From Candidatus Neomicrothrix sp. UBA7884 (GTDB lineage Bacteria > Actinomycetota > Acidimicrobiia > Acidimicrobiales > MedAcidi-G1), in the NCBI GenBank assembly GCA_002501135.1, contig DLRQ01000005.1, forward strand, positions 1 through 14,732: 14,732 bases of DNA. The letters are read 5' to 3'. Of the stretch, positions 6,203 through 13,577 are shown in pieces. A model generated the notes under the pieces. The model worked only from the letters and a program-made list of their open reading frames with translations. It searched no databases and was not told the DNA's origin. The translations under genes and the position numbers were made by a program. How positions within the stretch are numbered: position 1 is the stretch's first letter; every line of letters starts with the position of its first letter.

Positions 6203-6715
6203 CTACCGGTCGGCGCCGGCCAGCACCTCGGCCAGCCTCGCATCGACACTCCAGGAACCAGACGGATTCTGGTGCTCACGGGCCCAGGCCACCGTGAAAG
6301 CGTCGCTGCCAGCCGCCTCCAGCAGCAACGCACCCGACTCGGGGTGGCAGAAGTAGCGGCCGACCCGACCCGTGAAACCCCGGCCCCCGGCCCAGGCCTC
6401 AAGCGTCGACCGCGACGTGCCGGCAATAGCCAGCGTCGCCACAACACGGCCCATGGTCCCCAACCCGCAACCCAACTTGCCCACGTCGTGCAGCAGCGCC
6501 GCAGCAACCACCGGTCGCTCAGCGTCGCCCAACACGCCGACCACATCGCGCGCCACCTTCATCAGGTGCCGCCGGTCGGGGTTCGACAGGCGACGCCACA
6601 GGTCAACCTCACCTGGCACCAGATGCGACTCGGCCCAGGCCTCGTCAACCGCTGAAGGCCCACCGGGCCTCAGAGAACCAAAGAAACGTAGGGCCAGATG
6701 TGGGAGCCGACCCAC
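6203..6715 (-). CDS. HD-domain metal-dependent phosphohydrolase
   Basis: The 170-aa protein contains an HD-superfamily core: His50, the His76-Asp77 doublet in LLHDVGKLG, His124, His148 and Asp169. This is a plausible complete metal-ligand set. Such domains hydrolyse phosphoester or nucleotide substrates; the substrate here cannot be told. No signalling output or nucleotidyltransferase domain is attached, and there is no signal peptide or membrane segment. The start is GTG at 6713-6715, 20 bases after the pyrG stop, so it is probably cotranscribed with pyrG and may act in nucleotide metabolism, though that link is only positional. The segment before the HD core (1-45) has no recognised motif. 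Its TAG stop touches the trpS stop. Confidence 0.8.
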   Translation of the reverse strand: MGRLPHLALRFFGSLRPGGPSAVDEAWAESHLVPGEVDLWRRLSNPDRRHLMKVARDVVGVLGDAERPVVAAALLHDVGKLGCGLGTMGRVVATLAIAGTSRSTLEAWAGGRGFTGRVGRYFCHPESGALLLEAAGSDAFTVAWAREHQNPSGSWSVDARLAEVLAGADR

Positions 6716-6735
6716 GAGGCCCCGGAGGCCCGCGG

Positions 6736-8388
6736 TCAGCCGACTGCTCCGACGTCGACCTCGTCCAACTGCAGCAGCTGCGGGTTGCGGCCCTCGGCCC
6801 TGCCCATCGCAGCCTCGACAAACGCCCTGAACAGCGGAGCTGGCCGATCGGGACGGCTCTTGAACTCCGGGTGAGCCTGTGTGCCGATCCAGAACGGGTG
6901 ATCGTCGAGCTCGACGAACTCGACGAGGCGCCCATCGGGAGACTCACCCGAGCAGACAAAGCCCGTGCCGTCAAAGCGCTCGCGGTAACGGGGGTTGAAC
7001 TCGTAGCGGTGGCGGTGCCGCTCGGAAACGACCTCTTCGCCGTAGATCTCGGCAACCCTGGAACCGGGCTTCAACTGCGCCACATAGGCACCAAGGCGCA
7101 TGGTGCCACCAAGGTCGGTCACATCACGCTGCGACTCCATGAGGTCGATTACAGGGTGTGGTGTGCCCGGCTGGAACTCGCTGGAGTGCGCACCCTCGAG
7201 ACCCAGGGCGTTGCGGGCAAACTCGACGGCCATGCACTGAAGGCCAAGACAGAGTCCCAAACACGGGATGTCGTTCTCGCGGGCATAGCCGGCAGCTGCG
7301 ATCTTGCCCTCGATGCCCCTCTCGCCGAAACCGCCGGGGATCACAATGCCATCGAGGTCACGCAGCCGGTTCTCGGCCAGCAGGCCCTCGACGTCCTCGG
7401 CCTGGATCCAGTCGATGTCGATGTCGGCACCGTGATGGATGCCAGCATGGTTGAGCGACTCGACAACCGACAGGTAGGCGTCGACGAGGCTCACGTACTT
7501 GCCGATGAGACCGATTCGCACCGGCGTGGTGGCATCGGCCACCCGCTGGTTCAGCGCCTTCCAGTCGGCGAGGTCTGGAGGACCGGCGTCGATTCCGAGA
7601 ACGCCACAGAGGTAGTCGTCGAGTCCCTCGTCGTGGAGCACCAGTGGGATCTCGTAGAGGCTGCCGGCATCGGGAGCGTTCACCACACCGTCGAACGGCA
7701 CGTTCGAGAGCCGCGAAATCTTACGTTCCAACTCGTCGCTGATGGGCTCGTCGCTGCGGCACACGATGGCGTGGGGCTGAATGCCGGCACTACGCAGCTC
7801 CGCCACCGAATGCTGGGTGGGCTTGGTCTTGTGCTCACCCGAGGGTGCGATGTAGGGCACCAGGGTCACGTGCACGTAACAGACGTTGGCGTCGCCGGCG
7901 TCGAGGCGAAACTGCCTGATGGCCTCGAGGAAGGGAAGGATTTCGATGTCGCCGACGGTGCCACCGACCTCGGTGATGACGACGTCGATCGCCTCGCCGG
8001 TGAGCATCCTGATGCGGCGTTGAATCTCGTCGGTGACATGGGGAATCACCTGAACGGTGCGTCCAAGGTATTCGCCCCGGCGTTCAGCGGCTATGACCGC
8101 CGAGTAGATGGACCCGGAGGTGGCGTTGGAATCGCGGGTGAGGTTCTCGTCGATGAAGCGCTCATAGTGGCCGAGGTCAAGATCGGTCTCGCCGCCGTCG
8201 TCGGTCACGAACACCTCGCCGTGCTCAAACGGGTTCAACGTGCCCGGATCAACGTTGATGTACGGATCCAGCTTCTGGATGACGACCCGGAGACCACGCT
8301 GTTTGAGGAGGCGACCGAGGGATGCGGCGGTGAGGCCCTTACCGAGCGAACTTGCGACGCCGCCCGTCACAAAGATGTGTTTCGTCAC
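6736..8388 (-). CDS. pyrG: CTP synthase
   Basis: PyrG converts UTP to CTP using ATP and glutamine-derived ammonia. The product is 550 aa. The synthetase domain begins TKHIFVTGGVASSLGKGLTA with its P-loop-like SSLGKG (13-18) and includes KLDPYINVDPGT (39-50) and KPTQHSV (189-195). The class I glutamine amidotransferase domain carries the nucleophile Cys380 in GLCLG and the His506/Glu508 pair in AHPEF. The start is set at GTG 8386-8388, because conserved sequence begins there; the frame stays open for 62 further codons into recN, but that extension does not resemble CTP synthases. A TAGATT hexamer lies 8 bases upstream of the GTG. recN ends 67 bases upstream, and the HD gene follows after 20 bases. 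Confidence 0.97.
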   Translation of the reverse strand: MTKHIFVTGGVASSLGKGLTAASLGRLLKQRGLRVVIQKLDPYINVDPGTLNPFEHGEVFVTDDGGETDLDLGHYERFIDENLTRDSNATSGSIYSAVIAAERRGEYLGRTVQVIPHVTDEIQRRIRMLTGEAIDVVITEVGGTVGDIEILPFLEAIRQFRLDAGDANVCYVHVTLVPYIAPSGEHKTKPTQHSVAELRSAGIQPHAIVCRSDEPISDELERKISRLSNVPFDGVVNAPDAGSLYEIPLVLHDEGLDDYLCGVLGIDAGPPDLADWKALNQRVADATTPVRIGLIGKYVSLVDAYLSVVESLNHAGIHHGADIDIDWIQAEDVEGLLAENRLRDLDGIVIPGGFGERGIEGKIAAAGYARENDIPCLGLCLGLQCMAVEFARNALGLEGAHSSEFQPGTPHPVIDLMESQRDVTDLGGTMRLGAYVAQLKPGSRVAEIYGEEVVSERHRHRYEFNPRYRERFDGTGFVCSGESPDGRLVEFVELDDHPFWIGTQAHPEFKSRPDRPAPLFRAFVEAAMGRAEGRNPQLLQLDEVDVGAVG

Positions 8389-8396
8389 GGGGCCCC
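8389..8396. repeat. G4C4 palindromic tract between the pyrG -10 hexamer and its start codon
   Basis: The eight bases GGGGCCCC fill exactly the space between the TAGATT hexamer and the pyrG GTG. This is where the transcription start should fall. Known pyrimidine genes use such runs for nucleotide-sensitive start-site choice or reiterative transcription; whether that happens here is inference. Confidence 0.5.
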
Positions 8397-8402
8397 AATC
8401 TA
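8397..8402 (-). promoter_or_regulatory. Candidate -10 element (TAGATT) for pyrG
   Basis: TAGATT fits TANNNT and lies 8 bases before the pyrG GTG, in the 67-base gap after recN. No Shine-Dalgarno sequence is present. This suggests pyrG is transcribed separately from the genes upstream, with little or no leader. Confidence 0.55.
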
Positions 8403-8455
8403 TCCGCGGGTCAACGGGCTCGCGCGGCAGGCCGGAGGGAAGCAGCGGTCGCCGG

Positions 8456-10042
8456 TCACGCTTCGCGTGAAGCCGAGGCCGCAGCCAGCAACTCGACGGC
8501 GTGATCCTGCGCTGTTCCGCTCTCGGGAGAACCCGAGAGCATCCGTGACAGTTCAACGACGCGTTCGTCGTCACCCAACACGGTGGCTGTGGCCACAGTC
8601 ATCTCCCCGTCATCACGCTTTGTGACCGTGACCTGGCTGTGGGCGTAGGCGGCCACCTGGGCGAGGTGGGTCACCACCAGCACCTGGCTGTGGGTTGCCA
8701 GCTCAGCCAGCGAGGCACCAACGGCGTGGGCCACCTCGCCACCGATTCCGGCATCTACCTCGTCGAACACCTGCGTGGGGGGTGAGGCGGTGAGCACCCG
8801 GCGCACCGCCAGCATGGCCCTCGCCAACTCGCCGCCCGATGCCACCTTGGACAGAGGTAGCAGTGCGGCCCCCGAGTTTGCGGCCAGAAGTATCACCACG
8901 TCATCGCCGGCCTCGCCGTCGACAGACACGCCGATGGATGCTGTAGGCATGGCCAGCTCTCGCAGATACGACTCGATACGTGCAGCCAGATCTGGAGCGG
9001 CGCGGCGTCTGGCATCGCGGACCACGCCGGCAGCCTCCACACGGGCGGCTTCGGCAGCAACCCGCTCGGCATCGAGAACCGCCGCTCGGGCATCGTGGTC
9101 CAGCAGGCCCGCCAAACGTTCGGCTGCGTCGCGGTGGTAGTCCATGACCTCGACCAAGCTGTTGCCGTACTTGCGCCGAAACTCGGCCAACAGGCGCCGA
9201 CGCTCCCCAACCTCGTCGAGACGTGCGGGATCCTCCTCGACGGTCTCGGCCAGGACACGCAGCGATGCCGACAGGTCGGCCAGGTCGGCCCCCATTCCTG
9301 CCAGCCTGTCGGCCAGGTCGGAAAATGGTGGACGCTCGACCAGGTGGCCCAGCGCTGAGGCCAGCGCCTCAGATACCGGGCCGTCACCGTCGAGGAGAAC
9401 CAGGGCTGCCCCGGCGGCCTCACGGTGGGCACCTGCATCGGCCAGAATCGCAGCCTCAGCCGCGAGACGGTCGTCTTCGTCGGGGTCCTCGATGGCCGCA
9501 TCGTCCAGTTCGGCCACCTGGTAGCGGAGTAGGTCGATCTCTCGCGCCCTCGCCCGTTCGTCTCCGCCCACCGATTCAAGTTCGATGTCAATGGCGGCGA
9601 GGGACTCGACGGCATCGTGCAGAGGTGCCAGGTCGACACCTCCGAAGCGGTCCAGGGCCGCCCTCTGGGCCGGCCCGGCAAGAAGGTTCTGATGGGCGTG
9701 CTGACCGTGCAGGTCGACAAGGGACGAACCCAGGTCGGCAAGGGCTGCGGCCGTGGCCAGCTGCCCGTCGAGATAGGCACGGCTACGGCCGTCTCGTGGC
9801 ACTACCCGACGAACGAGCACCTCGTCGTCACCGGTGAGAAAGCGGCCCTCGACAACAGCCTCGTCGGAACCGGGCCGCACAATGGAAGGGTCGGCACGGC
9901 CACCCAGCAGCAACTCGATGGCACCCACGATGAGCGTCTTGCCGGCACCGGTCTCGCCGGTGACGGCGGTCAGACCGGGGCCGAACAGGATGGAGACCTC
10001 CTCGATCACCCCTAGGTCGGCAACGCGCATCTCAAGCAACAT
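8456..10042 (-). CDS. recN: DNA repair protein RecN
   Basis: RecN is an SMC-like ATPase acting in double-strand break repair. The product is 528 aa, slightly shorter than many RecN proteins. The N-terminal ATPase half begins MLLEMRVADLGVIEEV with Walker A GETGAGKT (29-36), followed by DLHGQHAHQNLL, the conserved Q-loop-like region. A long helical, coiled-coil-like middle rich in Ala, Glu, Asp and Arg follows. The C-terminal half has the ABC signature LSKVASGGELARAM (about 397-410), Walker B QVFDEVDAGIGG (to about 435) and VVTHLAQVAAYA. The ATG at 10040-10042 is chosen because family similarity begins there and GAGGA lies 8 bases upstream; an ATG at 10049-10051 and a TTG at 10070-10072 are in frame. 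An 83-base gap to nadK holds no TANNNT promoter or terminator that I can see. Confidence 0.95.
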   Translation of the reverse strand: MLLEMRVADLGVIEEVSILFGPGLTAVTGETGAGKTLIVGAIELLLGGRADPSIVRPGSDEAVVEGRFLTGDDEVLVRRVVPRDGRSRAYLDGQLATAAALADLGSSLVDLHGQHAHQNLLAGPAQRAALDRFGGVDLAPLHDAVESLAAIDIELESVGGDERARAREIDLLRYQVAELDDAAIEDPDEDDRLAAEAAILADAGAHREAAGAALVLLDGDGPVSEALASALGHLVERPPFSDLADRLAGMGADLADLSASLRVLAETVEEDPARLDEVGERRRLLAEFRRKYGNSLVEVMDYHRDAAERLAGLLDHDARAAVLDAERVAAEAARVEAAGVVRDARRRAAPDLAARIESYLRELAMPTASIGVSVDGEAGDDVVILLAANSGAALLPLSKVASGGELARAMLAVRRVLTASPPTQVFDEVDAGIGGEVAHAVGASLAELATHSQVLVVTHLAQVAAYAHSQVTVTKRDDGEMTVATATVLGDDERVVELSRMLSGSPESGTAQDHAVELLAAASASREA

Positions 10043-10050
10043 GGGGAGCA

Positions 10051-10055
10051 TCCTC
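10051..10055 (-). promoter_or_regulatory. Ribosome binding site GAGGA for recN
   Basis: GAGGA on the minus strand is 8 bases upstream of the ATG at 10040-10042. It overlaps the alternative ATG at 10049-10051, which argues for the downstream start. Confidence 0.5.
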
Positions 10056-10125
10056 GCACGCACCTGCGACAAGGTTGGGTGACCATCCGACAGGGGCGGG
10101 CCAGATGCAACAGACAGATCAGGCC

Positions 10126-10953
10126 CTAGCGGTCCTCGAGACCGAACTTGGTCTTGAGTAACTGCTCGAAGTCACGCCTGCCGAACGTGACCAGTTGCGC
10201 CACACGATCCGCAGCCGTGCAAACCACCCGGTCACCAGGTTCAAGGTCACCGAGCACCCGACCATCGACAGTCCCGGTCGCCGAACGCTCGCCCAGCACC
10301 TCCAGACACACCTCACTCGAGGGGTTCAACACGAGCGTCCGGTCAAAGAGCATGTGCGGCGACACCGGCGTCACCTGGATGCAACGGTGCAGGGCGTCGA
10401 CGATCGGCCCACGGGCCGAAAAGGCATACGCCGTCGATCCGGTGGGCGTGGCCACAACCATCCCGTCAGCCGCATACGAGGTAAAGAAATCGCCGTCCAG
10501 CGACACACCCAGCCGGACTGTCTGGCTTGCGGCAGTGCGCTCGACCACGACCTCGTTGAGGGCGTAGTCGACGGCGACACTCGAGCCGTCGGCCCTCTGT
10601 AGTTCCACGCGCAACATCATCCGCTCCTCGAGCCCGTGGTCACCGGCAAGGGTCCTCGCCACGGCATCGACGGCATCCTCGGGCTCAACTGCGGTCAGGT
10701 AGCCGAGGTGGCCGAAGTTGACACCCAGCACGGGCACCGCCGCACCGTCGAGCAGACCCACCGCACGCAGGATGGAACCATCGCCGCCGAGGCTCACCAC
10801 CAGGTCCAGCTCAGCTGAACCACCGGCACCGAAGCCGTCGTCGCCCGAGCGGCGGATCTCGTGACCCTCATTACCCAGGCGTGCCGCCAACACGTCGGCC
10901 TGTTCGACTGCAGCCTCGCGGTCCTCGTGCACGACCAGGCCCACGACCGCCAT
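10126..10953 (-). CDS. nadK: NAD kinase
   Basis: NadK phosphorylates NAD to NADP. The product is 275 aa. The diagnostic GGDGS motif is at 56-60 with catalytic Asp58, in the context LVVSLGGDGSILRA. VNFGHLGYLT (78-87), ALNEVVV (Asn133-Glu134) and GMVVATPTGSTAYAFSARGPIV (from 164) are the other conserved blocks. The ATG at 10951-10953 shares one base with the tlyA stop (TGATG), so the two are probably translationally coupled. tlyA-nadK-recN is the same order as in M. tuberculosis. It may supply NADP to biosynthesis generally; no closer partner is indicated. Confidence 0.96.
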   Translation of the reverse strand: MAVVGLVVHEDREAAVEQADVLAARLGNEGHEIRRSGDDGFGAGGSAELDLVVSLGGDGSILRAVGLLDGAAVPVLGVNFGHLGYLTAVEPEDAVDAVARTLAGDHGLEERMMLRVELQRADGSSVAVDYALNEVVVERTAASQTVRLGVSLDGDFFTSYAADGMVVATPTGSTAYAFSARGPIVDALHRCIQVTPVSPHMLFDRTLVLNPSSEVCLEVLGERSATGTVDGRVLGDLEPGDRVVCTAADRVAQLVTFGRRDFEQLLKTKFGLEDR

Positions 10954-11762
10954 CAGGCACCTCCCCCACCGGTGAGGTTCACGGCCTCGGCGACCAGAGC
11001 CGCCGGATCAAACTCCGGGGCGTCGCCCCGCACCACGTGCACCAGGAACTCAACGTTGCCATCGGCGCCTGTAATCGGAGAGACCATGCCCTCCATGATG
11101 GCGGCTCCGTGGCCGCGAATCGACCGTTCGACCTCGATGAGCACCCTCAGCCAGACTTCAGGGTCCCGAATGACCCCGCTGCCGCGGTCCACCTCGGGCT
11201 TTCCGGCCTCAAACTGGGGTTTCACGAGGAGAAGCATCGGGGCATCGTCACCAACCAGGGTGAACAGGTCGGCCATAACGGTCCGCAGCGAGATGAACGA
11301 GAGGTCAGCGACCAGCAGGTCAAACGGAGCCCCGACGACCTCAGGATCAACCGACTTGACGTTGGTGCGCTCGTGAACAGCGACGCGGGGGTTGCCACGG
11401 AGGCTCTCGTGGAGCTGCCCCCTGCCGACATCGAGGGCCACCACCGACTCGGCACCGCCCGCAAGCAGACAGTCGGTGAACCCACCGGTGCTCGAACCAA
11501 CGTCGATGACCGCCAGGCCGGCAACGTCCAGACCAAACCGCTCGAGGGCCGCCTCCAGCTTCAGCCCACCACGGCTCACGAACCTTGCTGGCGGGCCGGC
11601 AACGACCACGGCCTGTGCCGGGTCCACCAGACGGGCGGCCTTGGACGCCGGCGCACCATCGACCGTGACACGGCCATCGGCGATCACGGCCTGGGCCACC
11701 GAACGGCTCTCGACGAGGCCAAGCCTCACCATCTCCTGGTCGAGGCGCCGCCGCTGGCTCAC
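10953..11762 (-). CDS. tlyA: TlyA family rRNA (cytidine-2'-O)-methyltransferase
   Basis: TlyA methylates ribose 2'-OH groups on rRNA; in mycobacteria it modifies 16S C1409 and 23S C1920 and determines capreomycin sensitivity. The product is 269 aa, close to the M. tuberculosis protein, and it aligns with that type II form from its first residues. An S4 domain covers about 4-55. The FtsJ-like methyltransferase domain has the SAM loop DVGSSTGGFTD (87-97) and a plausible K-D-K-E catalytic set at Lys68, Asp153, Lys181 and Glu238. The linker before the methyltransferase reads ARFVSRGG where the mycobacterial protein has RAWVSRGA. The GTG start at 11760-11762 overlaps the stop of the HAD gene (GTGA). 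Whether it methylates both subunits cannot be told. Confidence 0.95.
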   Translation of the reverse strand: MSQRRRLDQEMVRLGLVESRSVAQAVIADGRVTVDGAPASKAARLVDPAQAVVVAGPPARFVSRGGLKLEAALERFGLDVAGLAVIDVGSSTGGFTDCLLAGGAESVVALDVGRGQLHESLRGNPRVAVHERTNVKSVDPEVVGAPFDLLVADLSFISLRTVMADLFTLVGDDAPMLLLVKPQFEAGKPEVDRGSGVIRDPEVWLRVLIEVERSIRGHGAAIMEGMVSPITGADGNVEFLVHVVRGDAPEFDPAALVAEAVNLTGGGGA

Positions 11763-12502
11763 CGAAGGGCCTCGTCCACAACCGCTGCCAGGTCGGCATG
11801 CACCGAATCGGGAACCGGGTCGAACGGCATGTCGTCATCACCCATTACCCCCGACAGAACCATGGCGAATTTCCAGCCAAGGGCCCGCGCCAGGAGGCCG
11901 TCGGTATCCGGACGGTCTCCCACGACAGTTCCGGTCGGGCCGGCGGCATCGAGCACCAGATCACAGATTGGTCGGTGGGGCTTGCCCGCGAACTGCGGCG
12001 TGGCACCCGCCGCCGTGGCCACAGCGGCCACCAGTGCCCCGGCACCGGGGCGGATGCCGTCCTCGGCTGGCCAAGACGCATCCTCGTTGGTGCCCAACAG
12101 CCGTGCCCCGCCCAGCACCGCCTGAACCCCGGCCGTCAGACCCCAGAAGTCGAAGTCCTCGTGGAAGCCGACCACAACCGTGTCGGCCGGGCCCTCTCGC
12201 ACGACGATGGCACCCCTTGCCTCCAACTCCTCACGCGCTCCCGGCCCACAAAGGCCCACGACGGTCTCGCCCGGCTCGACCATCTGTGCCGCGGCCATGC
12301 CCGAGGTAATGACCCCGCCCATGGCGTCGATTCCGTGAGAGGCCAGCTTGGCCTCGACGTCAGCCACCCGGCGGCCCGAGTTGTTGGTCACAAACAGCAC
12401 CTTCTCACCCGCAGCCTGCAGGCGAGCCACAGCGTCGGCGGCACCGGGGATGTCGTCTGTCCCAAGCCAGACGACCCCGTCGAGGTCCAGAGCCCAACTC
12501 AT
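11759..12502 (-). CDS. HAD-superfamily phosphatase, NagD/phosphoglycolate phosphatase-like (class IIA)
   Basis: The 247-aa protein has all four HAD motifs: DLDG (Asp6/Asp8), TNNSGR (Thr39), Lys174 in FAGKPHRP, and GDRPDTD (Asp196-Asp201). The cap between motifs II and III fits the C2A type of NagD-like enzymes, which hydrolyse small sugar or glycerol phosphates. The protein in the same position in M. tuberculosis (Rv1692) is a glycerol-3-phosphate phosphatase, so that activity is a reasonable guess. The start is ATG at 12500-12502, 31 bases past korB; an extended frame to 12580 would overlap korB and adds residues unlike the family. The stop overlaps the tlyA start. It is probably cotranscribed with tlyA and nadK. 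Confidence 0.88.
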   Translation of the reverse strand: MSWALDLDGVVWLGTDDIPGAADAVARLQAAGEKVLFVTNNSGRRVADVEAKLASHGIDAMGGVITSGMAAAQMVEPGETVVGLCGPGAREELEARGAIVVREGPADTVVVGFHEDFDFWGLTAGVQAVLGGARLLGTNEDASWPAEDGIRPGAGALVAAVATAAGATPQFAGKPHRPICDLVLDAAGPTGTVVGDRPDTDGLLARALGWKFAMVLSGVMGDDDMPFDPVPDSVHADLAAVVDEALR

Positions 12503-12533
12503 GGTGGAGGCATCGGGCGCGAGCCCGTTGCGC

Positions 12534-13577
12534 TCAGACCTCCCAGGTGGGAAGGGAACGCAGCAGAGCCGAGAGGTCACCCTTGCCGCGGCTGGCAGTC
12601 ACGTTGGCGATCTGGTCTGCCACGGCCCTGCCGTACTCGTCGCGCTTACAGGCGCGGAACACGCCGATCGGGGTCGGTGTGTGCGGTCCCTCTGCCAGAC
12701 GTGAAAGTGAGAACGCCGTAGACGGATCGGTAAGCGACTCGTCATGCACGAGGATGGCATCTTCGCCGACGTCGGCCACATCGACGATCTCAACGCCACC
12801 CTCACGGCGGGCGACACCTCGTTCGCTCTCGGCACCGAAGCGGACCGGCTCGCCGTGGCTCAGTTCTATGAGCATGTCGTCGCGGGCGTCTTTCTTGGTG
12901 ATCGCACCGAACGCCCCGTCGTTGAACACGTTGCAGTTCTGGTAGACCTCGACGAACGCCGCACCATCGTGCAGATGTGCACGCCGGAAGGTCTCCTGCA
13001 TGTGCCTGCGGTCCATGTCGTGTGTGCGTGCCACGAAACTTGCCTCTGCACCGAGGGCAACGCTCACCGGGTTGAACGGCCGCGGTGTCGCACCCATAGG
13101 CGACGACTTCGTGACCTTGCCGGTCTCACTCGTCGGCGAGTACTGGCCCTTGGTGAGACCGTAGATCTGGTTGTTGATCAACAAGATGTTCAGGTTGATG
13201 TTGCGTCGCAGGGCGTGGATGAGATGGTTGCCGCCGATCGACAGCATGTCGCCATCGCCACCGATGACCCAGATGTCGAGATCGGGGCGGGCCATGGCCA
13301 GACCTGTGGCGAACGCCGGGGAACGACCGTGGATGGTGTGCACACCGTAGGTGTCCATGTAGTACGGAAAGCGCGCTGCACAGCCGATGCCCGAGATGAA
13401 GACGGTGTTTTCGCGCCTCACCCCCAGCTCGGGAAGCAGGAGCTGGATGGCGGTTAGCACCGAATAGTCGCCACAGCCCGGACACCACCGGACCTCCTGG
13501 TCGCTCTGCCAGTCGGATCGGCTCGTCTCGGGAGCCTCACCGACATCGGTCGTGGCGACTTTGAGAGCGTCAGTCAT
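12534..13577 (-). CDS. korB: 2-oxoacid (2-oxoglutarate):ferredoxin oxidoreductase, beta subunit
   Basis: The beta subunit binds thiamine diphosphate and a 4Fe-4S cluster and, with KorA, oxidatively decarboxylates a 2-oxoacid to its CoA ester while reducing ferredoxin. The product is 347 aa. Cys32, Cys35 (CPGCGD), Cys66 (SGIGCAARF) and Cys215 (YQNCNVF) have the spacing expected of the cluster ligands. The ThDP motif is GGDGDMLSIGGNHLIHALRR (107-126) through INNQIYG (134-140). The ATG at 13575-13577 overlaps the end of korA by 8 bases. Sequence and pairing favour 2-oxoglutarate as substrate, as in the mycobacterial KorAB that can replace 2-oxoglutarate dehydrogenase, but other 2-oxoacids cannot be excluded. 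Confidence 0.93.
   Translation of the reverse strand: MTDALKVATTDVGEAPETSRSDWQSDQEVRWCPGCGDYSVLTAIQLLLPELGVRRENTVFISGIGCAARFPYYMDTYGVHTIHGRSPAFATGLAMARPDLDIWVIGGDGDMLSIGGNHLIHALRRNINLNILLINNQIYGLTKGQYSPTSETGKVTKSSPMGATPRPFNPVSVALGAEASFVARTHDMDRRHMQETFRRAHLHDGAAFVEVYQNCNVFNDGAFGAITKKDARDDMLIELSHGEPVRFGAESERGVARREGGVEIVDVADVGEDAILVHDESLTDPSTAFSLSRLAEGPHTPTPIGVFRACKRDEYGRAVADQIANVTASRGKGDLSALLRSLPTWEV

Noticed and set aside
8389..8574. A 62-codon N-terminal extension of pyrG into recN
   Set aside because: Conserved CTP synthase sequence begins exactly at the GTG at 8388, a promoter hexamer lies 8 bases upstream of it, and the extension resembles no known CTP synthase.
6700..8625. A 641-codon open frame on the plus strand opposite pyrG
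   Set aside because: It is antisense to an intact CTP synthase with all catalytic motifs. Long antisense frames are common in high-GC DNA, and its translation shows no recognisable domain.
9270..9325. Repeated GGTCGGCCA-like strings inside recN
   Set aside because: They encode Ala-Asp-Leu repeats in the helical middle of RecN and reflect codon bias in a coiled-coil region, not a separate element.
10881..12125. A 414-codon plus-strand frame opposite tlyA and the HAD gene
   Set aside because: It crosses two well-supported genes on the other strand, and its Arg/Pro/His-rich translation looks like a compositional shadow.
12503..12580. A longer HAD phosphatase start overlapping korB
   Set aside because: Motif I begins six residues after the ATG at 12502, which is normal for the family. 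The extra 26 residues are not family-like and would overlap korB by 47 bases.
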